Assembly: GCF_047324305.1 (NCBI RefSeq)
Contig: NZ_CP178740.1
Span: forward strand, 3,658,001-3,722,000
Length of the DNA: 64,000 nt
Origin: Acerihabitans sp047324305
GTDB taxonomy: Bacteria > Pseudomonadota > Gammaproteobacteria > Enterobacterales > Enterobacteriaceae
Direction of reading: 5' to 3'
In this document: positions 44,833-51,199 of the stretch, piece after piece
How positions within the stretch are numbered: the stretch's first letter is position 1
Layout of the letters: each line of letters begins with the position of its first letter
Made by a program: the position numbers and the translations under genes
The notes under the pieces: model-generated
The model's database searches: none
Seen by the model: the letters and a program-made list of their open reading frames with translations, nothing else
Told to the model about the DNA's origin: nothing

Positions 44833-45978
44833 ATGTCCGTCTATTCCCGCCCGGTGGTAATGCTACTCACCGGGTTGCTGTCGTTGACCATTTCCATCGC
44901 GGTATTAAATACCCTGGTGCCGCTGTGGCTGTCCCACGAAGCCATGCCCACCTGGCAAATCGGGCTGGTCGGCTCTTCCTATTTTAGCGGTAACCTCGTG
45001 GGGACCCTGCTGGCGGGAGCATTGATTAAAGCGGTGGGTTTCAACCGCAGTTATCAGTATTCATGCCTGCTGTTTGCCGTCGCGACACTGGGGCTGGGCC
45101 TTTCCATCGGTTTTGGCACCTGGGTGCTGTTCCGGTTCGTGGCCGGCATCGCCTGCGCGCTTATCTGGGTGGTGGTGGAAAGCGCCCTGATGCGCAGCGG
45201 TACTCCCCATACCCGCGGGCAACTGCTGGCGGCGTATATGATGGTGTATTATATGGGCACGGTGATCGGCCAACTGCTGCTCAGCGGCGTCTCCACCGCA
45301 TTGATATCGGTATTGCCCTGGGCGACCACGTTGATGATTGCGGCGGTGTTGCCGTTATTGTTCAACCGCATTGAGGGGCAGGGCATGGATGCCCCCCGGA
45401 TCGCCATCTGGCCGATGCTGCGGCGTCGCAACGCCCGCTTGGGGATCAACGGCTGCATCATCTCGGGCGTGGTGCTGGGGTCGCTGTATGGCCTGCTGCC
45501 GCTTTATCTTTCCCATCAGGGGCTCAGCGACGGCAGCGTGGGATACTGGATGGCGCTGCTGGTCAGCGCGGGTATTCTCGGCCAGTGGCCTATCGGCCGG
45601 CTGGCGGATCGCTACGGCCGTCTGATGATTTTGCGGGTACAGGTGTTTATGGTCATTATCGGCAGCCTGTCGATGCTCAGTCACGCGGCCATGGCGCCGG
45701 CGTTGTTCCTGCTGGGCTGTTCGGGTTTTACCCTTTATCCGGTGGCGATGTCCTGGGCCTGTGAAAAGGTCAGCCCGGATGAGCTGGTGGCGATGAACCA
45801 GGCGCTGCTGCTGAGCTATACGGTCGGCAGCCTGCTGGGGCCGAGCGCCACGGCATTACTGATGCAACGCTACTCCGACCGCGTGCTGTTCGTTATGATT
45901 GCGCTGGTGGCGCTGGTTTATCTGGCAATGCTGTTGCGCAAACCGGATCATCATCAAACCCCGGTGGCGACGGCCTGA
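44833..45978 (+). CDS. ycaD: MFS transporter YcaD
   Basis: This 381-residue major facilitator has 12 hydrophobic segments. The family signatures GQWPIGRLADRYGRL and VVESALMRSGTPHTRGQLLAAYMMVYYMGT match E. coli YcaD (382 residues), whose substrate is unknown. It follows serS after the missing dmsABC-ycaC block. Downstream begins a gene-free repeat island. Confidence 0.92.
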   Translation: MSVYSRPVVMLLTGLLSLTISIAVLNTLVPLWLSHEAMPTWQIGLVGSSYFSGNLVGTLLAGALIKAVGFNRSYQYSCLLFAVATLGLGLSIGFGTWVLFRFVAGIACALIWVVVESALMRSGTPHTRGQLLAAYMMVYYMGTVIGQLLLSGVSTALISVLPWATTLMIAAVLPLLFNRIEGQGMDAPRIAIWPMLRRRNARLGINGCIISGVVLGSLYGLLPLYLSHQGLSDGSVGYWMALLVSAGILGQWPIGRLADRYGRLMILRVQVFMVIIGSLSMLSHAAMAPALFLLGCSGFTLYPVAMSWACEKVSPDELVAMNQALLLSYTVGSLLGPSATALLMQRYSDRVLFVMIALVALVYLAMLLRKPDHHQTPVATA

Positions 45979-46075
45979 ATAAAACAGGGCCCCGGTTGGG
46001 GTCTTGCGGTTGCGGTCAACCGGTGCTTTTTGGTCGTGGTAGGCGGTTTGCCGCGGCGGCGGCTGGCGGGGAGGC

Positions 46076-46238
46076 GTATGTTGCCGCGGAGTGGGTTTCG
46101 CTGGGGGCTTGCGGGGCGGTGTATGTTATCGCGGCGTGAGTTTCGCTGGGGGCTTGCGGGGCGGTGTAAGTTATCGCGGCGTGGGTTTCGTTTGGGGCTT
46201 GTGGGGCGGCGTATGATACGCCGGAGTGGGTTTCGCTT
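46076..46238 (+). repeat. 45-bp tandem repeat, three full units plus a partial fourth
   Basis: Units start at 46076, 46121, 46166 and 46211 with GTATG or GTAAG, and each contains GGGTTTCG or GAGTTTCG followed by a GGGGCTTG-GGGGCG stretch. The period is exactly 45 bases. It would encode a 15-residue basic repeat (FRWGLAGR type), but the frame has no ribosome site or homology, so I treat it as non-coding. Confidence 0.85.
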
Positions 46239-46263
46239 GCCGTGCGTTAGGTGGTTATATGTA

Positions 46264-46490
46264 GCGCCGGGCGCCGGCAAGCGACAAAGAGGCCGTACCG
46301 CGACGGCCTCCTTGACCTCCGCGCGCCCGGCAGGTCGCGCGTCGCTGCGCGATGCCTTCCGCCGCCCATGCCCCCGTAATGCACCGGCCCGGTATGCGCT
46401 CCCGGCGCCACCGGGCCTTTCGCCGCTCCCGGCGGCTCATGCCGGGGGCACAGGCGACGTCAGCGCGCTTTATGCCGGTCCACATGTCGC
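46264..46490 (-). repeat. Dispersed repeat element, copy R2
   Basis: Read leftward it carries a GGCATAAAGCGCGC start, the invariant 19-nt core (46422-46440), GCGCCGGGAGCGC and, at its far end, a hairpin GAGGCCGT/ACGGCCTC (46289-46296 with 46303-46310) followed by the terminal motif at 46266-46287. It is inverted relative to copy R3, about 430 bases away. Boundaries are approximate. Confidence 0.8.
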
Positions 46491-46720
46491 TGTTGGCCAT
46501 GCGTTTTATGAAGTGGCTGCGGCGCTGTTGCTTGGGACAGGACCGGCGTCGGGATAGGATTGACCATAATGGGATGCAATGGGTGTGGCATGCCACTGGC
46601 GCGGCGAAAAGCAGGTCGTACAGACGTACACTTATCGGTCAGGCAGGCATACATTAAGGCAGCAACGTGTTCATCATTCAATATTAAGCTTTAAGTTTTA
46701 ACAGTAAGCATTACACTTTC

Positions 46721-46811
46721 AGCCACCAGCCACCAGCCACCAGCCACCAGCCACCAGCCACCAGCCACCAGCCACCAGCCACCAGCCACCAGCCACCAGC
46801 CACCAGCCACC
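46721..46811 (+). repeat. Heptanucleotide array (AGCCACC) x 13
   Basis: Thirteen perfect, uninterrupted AGCCACC units span exactly 91 bases, flanked by TTACACTTTC and AATTGAC. On the minus strand it reads GGTGGCT. The unit length is not a multiple of three, so copy-number change would shift any reading frame. Confidence 0.97.
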
Positions 46812-46918
46812 AATTGACAACCTTCACCCACAAGCCGTTAGTCTCCGACCTAAAACAAATGTGATGTTTTTCCCGGTAAGCGCATACCGCTAAGTACCCT
46901 AACACGTTGTTTTACCTA

Positions 46919-47150
46919 CAGACGATGGTGTTGACGTTGTGCCGGCATAAAGTGCGCCGGCGGCGAGCATCACGGCGGGATGAGCCGCCGGGAGCGGCGA
47001 AAGCTAAGGGCCGCGCCGGGAGCGCGTCCCGTGCGGTCCCAAAGCCGGGATGGGCGCTGCCGGGAACCGCGCAGCGGCGCACGATCTGCCGGACGCCAGG
47101 GAGTCCAGAGGGACCGTGCGTACGGTCCCTCTGGTCGCTTGCCGGCGCCA
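46919..47150 (+). repeat. Dispersed repeat element, copy R3 (most complete)
   Basis: It contains TTGACGTTGT (46931-46940), GGCATAAAGTGCGC, the invariant 19-nt core (46980-46998), GCGCCGGGAGCGCGTCCCG, then a 13-bp perfect hairpin (47105-47117 with 47122-47134) and the terminal motif GTCGCTTGCCGGCGCC (47134-47149). It defines the layout of the family. Confidence 0.82.
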
Positions 47151-47374
47151 GGCAATACATAGCCCCCTCAAACTAAAGCAAGCGAAAACCTCACCCCGTG
47201 ACAAACACCACCTCACCCCCGTGACACACACCACCCCGCCGCCGCGACATCCCCCTCACCAGCCCAGCGTTAAACAACCCATCATACCCAATCCCCGAGC
47301 TTCTTTTACCGTAGCGCCCCATCAAGGCGGCCGGTGCGCCAACCGACGCAAGGCCCCGGTTTGGGCCCGGTCAA

Positions 47375-49120
47375 TTAGCTGCTCCGCGGCAGCGGACTCA
47401 GGTTAAGCACCGCGCTGTCCATATCCTCGCCGCGCTCGAACCGCCAGCACCGGGTATGATAACGGGCAACGCTGTTACGGTGGGCGACGCTTATCAGGGT
47501 GATCCCCGGAAGCCGCTCCGTCAGCAGGCGGTACATCAACTGTTCGTTTTCATCATCCAGCGCGCTGGTCGCCTCATCCAGAAACAGGATATCCGGTTTG
47601 ATCAGCAGCGCGCGGGCAAACGCCAGTCGCTGCTGCTCGCCCGGCGATAGCCAGTGGCTCCAGTTGGCCTGCTGGTGCAGCATGGGTTGCAAATGACCCA
47701 GACGACACAGGTCCAGCATCGCGCGCATATGATCTTCTGTAAAGTGATCCGGCGCTTCCGGATAACACAGCGCTTCGAGCAGGTTACCGATAGGGATATA
47801 GCTGCGCTGCGGTAAAAACAGCACTTTTTTGCCCGCCTGCAGGCTGATATTCCCGGCGCCATAAGGCCAGATGCCGGCAATGGCCCGCAGCAGGGTGGAC
47901 TTGCCGCAGCCGGAGGGGCCGGCGATCAGCACCCGTTCGCCCGGGGCGATGGCTTGCGTGGCGTCGTGGAACAGGACACGACCGGAGGGGATGGTTAAAC
48001 TCAGGCCGGTCAGCGCCAGGGCGGTATCCGTCGCGTCGTCGCGCGTAATGGCCGTCTTCTGGCTGCTGTGACGCTCCACCGCGGCGTTAAACCCCGCCAA
48101 CCGGTTAATACAGGCTTTCCAGTTGGCCAACTGATTAAACGCGTCGATAAACCATGACAGCGCGCCCTGTATTTCACCAAACGCCGATGAAATCTGCATC
48201 AGCGTGCCAAGCTGGATGGCACCGGAAAAATAACGCGGCGCCGCCACCAGGATCGGGAAAATAATGGCAAACTGACCATAGAAATTGCTGGCCACATTCA
48301 GCCGCCGGCTAACGCGCATAATGGACCACCAGTTGGCGCGGATGGCTTCGAACTTGTTGTCCAGCAGGTTCGCTTCCCGGGGTTCGCCCTGGTAAAGGGC
48401 AATGGCATCATTATTTTCGCGAATACGAATCAGGCCAAACCGGAAATTAGCCTCAAATTTTTCCTGTTGGAAACCCAAACGCACCAGCGGTCTGCCTACA
48501 TACCAAATCAGCAGCGATCCCAGCCCGGCATATAATATGGCGAACCACACCATATACCCCGGCACGGTAAACAGATGCCCGCTCAGGGTAAACGACAGCG
48601 GTCCGCTCACCGACCATAAAATGGAAATAAAAGAAACAAAAGTCACCACGCTTGAGAGCAAACCCAGGGCCAGCGACAGGGTGCCGCTGGTCAGCGCGTT
48701 CAGGTCTTCGGCGATACGCTGATCCGGGTTATCGACCGTCTGCTGTTGCTCGGTATGGTAATAGGCATGATGATGCAGCCATTTCGCCATATATTGCCGC
48801 GTCATCCAGCGCCGCCAATACATTTGCAGGCCCTGGGTGAGGTAAATTTTATAGATGGAGATCAGGATAAATAACAATGCCAGCCAGGTGAACCTGATCA
48901 GCTGGCTTTTGAACACCGCAAAATTTTTATTTTGCAACGCGTCATAAAATACCCGGTTCCATTCATTGAACAGTACGCTGATATACACCGTGGACAATGA
49001 GAGGATAATAATCACCGCCAGCATACCCCAGGCGCGCCATTTTTCCTCAGAACGCCAAAACGGCTTAATCAACTGCCAGATTTCCCGCCAGCCCGCAGCT
49101 TTAATGGGTGAAGCTTTCAT
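47375..49120 (-). CDS. SbmA/BacA-family ABC transporter with fused ATPase (YddA-like)
   Basis: This 581-residue protein fuses an SbmA/BacA-type membrane domain (residues 1-360, six or more helices, WYVGRPLVRLGFQQEKFEANFRFGLIRIRENNDAIALYQGE landmark) to a C-terminal ATPase with Walker A GPSGCGKSTLLRAI, a variant signature LSPGEQQRLAFARAL and ILFLDEATSALDD. This layout is that of E. coli YddA and mycobacterial Rv1819c, importers of hydrophilic molecules such as cobalamin or peptides. The substrate here is unknown. In E. coli it is not found at this position, and the repeat island next to it suggests it was inserted. GC content looks like that of its neighbours. Confidence 0.85.
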   Translation of the reverse strand: MKASPIKAAGWREIWQLIKPFWRSEEKWRAWGMLAVIIILSLSTVYISVLFNEWNRVFYDALQNKNFAVFKSQLIRFTWLALLFILISIYKIYLTQGLQMYWRRWMTRQYMAKWLHHHAYYHTEQQQTVDNPDQRIAEDLNALTSGTLSLALGLLSSVVTFVSFISILWSVSGPLSFTLSGHLFTVPGYMVWFAILYAGLGSLLIWYVGRPLVRLGFQQEKFEANFRFGLIRIRENNDAIALYQGEPREANLLDNKFEAIRANWWSIMRVSRRLNVASNFYGQFAIIFPILVAAPRYFSGAIQLGTLMQISSAFGEIQGALSWFIDAFNQLANWKACINRLAGFNAAVERHSSQKTAITRDDATDTALALTGLSLTIPSGRVLFHDATQAIAPGERVLIAGPSGCGKSTLLRAIAGIWPYGAGNISLQAGKKVLFLPQRSYIPIGNLLEALCYPEAPDHFTEDHMRAMLDLCRLGHLQPMLHQQANWSHWLSPGEQQRLAFARALLIKPDILFLDEATSALDDENEQLMYRLLTERLPGITLISVAHRNSVARYHTRCWRFERGEDMDSAVLNLSPLPRSS

Positions 49121-49434
49121 AGTTAACGTATCGTTTTCAATTGTTCAAAAAGGTAATAATACGGCATAGGCTCCCAGTTCTCTAAAAATAATGAGCCTGT
49201 TTAGCACCTAAAGGTGTAACAACTCCTGTCGTGAAAAAAGAAGACCTTACACAGCCCGGTTATACCAGGCGTCTTATGCGGGATATCACCGGCGCCGCGA
49301 AACGGCGTGGCCCGGAGCGATACCGGAGCAAGAGGGGCGGGGGCGGGATTTGGGATGAATGACCGGGTATCATCCCGGCCGGCCGTGAATGCGTGGTCGA
49401 TCATATCCCCCGGGGGCAATGGGGGACATCATGA
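49121..49434. other. Intergenic region between the SbmA-like gene and pflA
   Basis: This 314-base gap has no supportable gene. The left 60 bases are AT-rich, as expected for the transporter promoter. No clear terminator for pflA was found. Confidence 0.45.
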
Positions 49435-50232
49435 TCAGTACATCACTTTATGGCCATAGCCGGCCAGGATATTCTTCACGCGTTCCATGATTTCCGTAGA
49501 GGGCGGCTTAACGCCGTCGAGCTTGTACTCTTCACCCATGGCAATCCATTTATGCTTACCCAGCTCATGGTAAGGCAGCAGCTCGATTTTTTCGATATTG
49601 GCCATGTCCTTGGTGAACTCGCCCAGCATATGCACGGATTTATCGTCGTCCGACCATCCCGGCACCACCACATAACGGAGCCAGGTACGCTTGTTGATTT
49701 TTTGCAGGTAGCGCGCAAAATCCAGCGTGCGGTGGTTGGACACGCCCACCAGGTTTTGATGGATATCGTCGTTCATTTCCTTGATATCCAGCATGACCAG
49801 GTCGGTGACGTCCAGCAGTTCGTCAATGACCGGATCGTAGCGCCGGACATAGCCATTGGTATCCAGGCAGGTGGTAATGCCCTCGGCATGACAGGCGCGA
49901 AACCAGTCGCGCACAAATTCCGCCTGCAGTATGGCTTCCCCGCCGGACGCGGTAACGCCGCCGCCGGACGCGTTCATGAAATGACGGTAGGTCACCGTTT
50001 CCTTCATGATTTCTTCGACCGTGATTTCCTTGCCGCCATGGGTATCCCAGGTGTCGCGGTTATGACAGTAGAGACAACGCATCAGGCAGCCCTGGAAAAA
50101 AATGATGAAGCGGATGCCGGGGCCGTCGACGGTACCACAGGATTCAAACGAATGGATGCGTCCTATACGTGGTGTAACTGTCTCGGCCACGGCGGAGGAA
50201 TCAGTTTTAAAACAGGTTGTTACATTATTCAT
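49435..50232 (-). CDS. pflA: Pyruvate formate-lyase 1-activating enzyme
   Basis: This radical SAM enzyme installs the glycyl radical on PflB under anaerobiosis. The cluster motif is GCLMRCLYCHNRDTWDTHGG (CxxxCxxC) and ASGGGVTASGGEA binds SAM. The body matches E. coli PflA (246 residues). Here the frame from ATG 50232 gives 265 residues, with a 19-20-residue N-terminal extension (MNNVTTCFKTDSSAV...) before the conserved GRIHSFESCGTVDGPG. The ribosome site is weak, so a GTG inside the extension could be the true start. A bacteriocin cassette separates it from pflB. Confidence 0.92.
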   Translation of the reverse strand: MNNVTTCFKTDSSAVAETVTPRIGRIHSFESCGTVDGPGIRFIIFFQGCLMRCLYCHNRDTWDTHGGKEITVEEIMKETVTYRHFMNASGGGVTASGGEAILQAEFVRDWFRACHAEGITTCLDTNGYVRRYDPVIDELLDVTDLVMLDIKEMNDDIHQNLVGVSNHRTLDFARYLQKINKRTWLRYVVVPGWSDDDKSVHMLGEFTKDMANIEKIELLPYHELGKHKWIAMGEEYKLDGVKPPSTEIMERVKNILAGYGHKVMY

Positions 50233-50922
50233 AGAGTGCCAACTAGTGCTAAAGGATGCTGATTGGTGGACATGATATGAACACTCCATTAAGCAGGGTG
50301 AGTAACTCCGCAGCGGGTAAGCAGCCAGGCGCAAATTCCCTTAGGCCCTCGGTTGCCGTGCCGTGGAAAGTCCCAAAATAAATATCAGTAGAATTATATT
50401 ACCTCTATTCATTATACAATGCGTGGCTGATGTGTGCCAAATACCTGCAACGTCAGGTCGTTCGTTGCATCAGGCTTCGTTGTGGGGACCGTTAACCAAT
50501 CATCGTCAGGCCGAAAACAGAGCCTGATTGTTCCTGTTGGCGCTAGGGGGCACTCATAGCGAAACGGGGGAGTAGGGCGTTTTTCATCCGCTATTGATAT
50601 GGGCATCAATTGGGCAATCAAAAGCCGCATGACGTGAGCTTGTCCTTAAGGGTTTTATGAGCAATTGAGGGTGGCATTATCCGTGGATGATTTGGCTTGC
50701 TGGATCGCTGTGTCAGTCTGCGGATAGTGGTTTTCCACTGCGTCGCGCTGCTGATTTTAAACACAGGGAAACGACCTTGCCCGCTGGCTTGCCCTTAAAC
50801 ACGCGAATCGGCGTTTTCTCAGCCATTTTACGGGCATTACATGCTTACGTCATCTGATAACGATTATCTCGATAGTAACCGGGACTTGATTATTAAGGTC
50901 GACAGGTATTAAACTTAACATG
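50233..50922. other. Region between pflA and the immunity gene, holding toxin debris
   Basis: No intact gene is supportable in about 690 bases. It includes the pflA leader and, at 50767-50829, a fragment resembling the toxin gene. A 72-codon minus-strand frame at 50412-50630 has no recognisable homology. Confidence 0.55.
50767..50829 (-). pseudogene. Fragment of a second S-pyocin/colicin-type toxin gene
   Basis: About 60 bases match the intact toxin at roughly 51882-51946, sharing the exact block TTAAACACGCGAATCGGCGT; I estimate over 80% identity by eye. The minus-strand reading is AEKTPIRVFKGKPAG, against AEKTPIRVFKGEPAG in the intact protein. It lies downstream of the immunity gene, so it is probably the relic of an older or duplicated cassette. 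Confidence 0.75.
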
Positions 50923-51198
50923 CTATGCTTGTTTGAAACCTGGCTTACCGTTTTTAGCCCGCCATTCTTTCACTTCCTGGAGAACACCTCGCGGGCTGTC
51001 TTCCCTACCGGCATCCGGATAATAGATTACATCTGAGCCATAGGGGTGTTCGGTGATTTTTTTAAAATGTAAAATCATCCGATCATTTAGAGCAGAATAC
51101 TCATCGCCTTCAAGTCCCGATGTATTATTAAAAAATTGCCCCAGGAACTCTAAAAATTCTTGTTCGGTATAATCTTCATAATTTTCTTTGAGTAACAT
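50923..51198 (-). CDS. DNase bacteriocin immunity protein (colicin E9/pyocin immunity family)
   Basis: This 91-residue acidic four-helix protein protects the producer by binding the nuclease domain of the toxin encoded just upstream. YTEQEFLEFL starts helix I, and ITEHPYGSDVIYYPDAGREDSPRGVLQEVKEWRAKNGKPGFKQ closely follows colicin immunity proteins Im2/7/8/9, including the YY pair and adjacent residues that contact the DNase. The ATG at 51198 lies one base after the toxin stop (51200), a typical coupled arrangement. A longer frame to 51288 would run into the toxin gene and is rejected. Helix II (residues 24-48), which sets specificity, differs from the colicin versions. Confidence 0.93.
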   Translation of the reverse strand: MLLKENYEDYTEQEFLEFLGQFFNNTSGLEGDEYSALNDRMILHFKKITEHPYGSDVIYYPDAGREDSPRGVLQEVKEWRAKNGKPGFKQA

Positions 51199-51199
51199 T

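Larger units (their letters stand above)
45979..47374. other. Gene-free, repeat-rich island between ycaD and the SbmA-like transporter
   Basis: About 1.4 kb without a credible gene. It holds, in order, a 45-bp tandem repeat, an inverted copy of the dispersed repeat, a heptamer array, a direct copy of the dispersed repeat and a C-rich low-complexity tract (47190-47270). In E. coli this interval corresponds to ycaM-ycaN-ycaK. Confidence 0.75.

Noticed and set aside
45954..46280. Frames on both strands over the 45-bp tandem repeat
   Set aside because: A period divisible by three keeps frames open by construction; neither strand has a credible start or known domain.
46721..46811. CRISPR array
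   Set aside because: The units are 7 bases with no spacers and no cas genes nearby.
46711..46905. Minus-strand frame with tandem WWLVAGG peptides
   Set aside because: It is the translation of the heptamer array; there is no ribosome site and no homology.
50412..50630. 72-codon minus-strand frame upstream of pflA
   Set aside because: No homology seen; it may include toxin debris but the similarity is too weak to claim.
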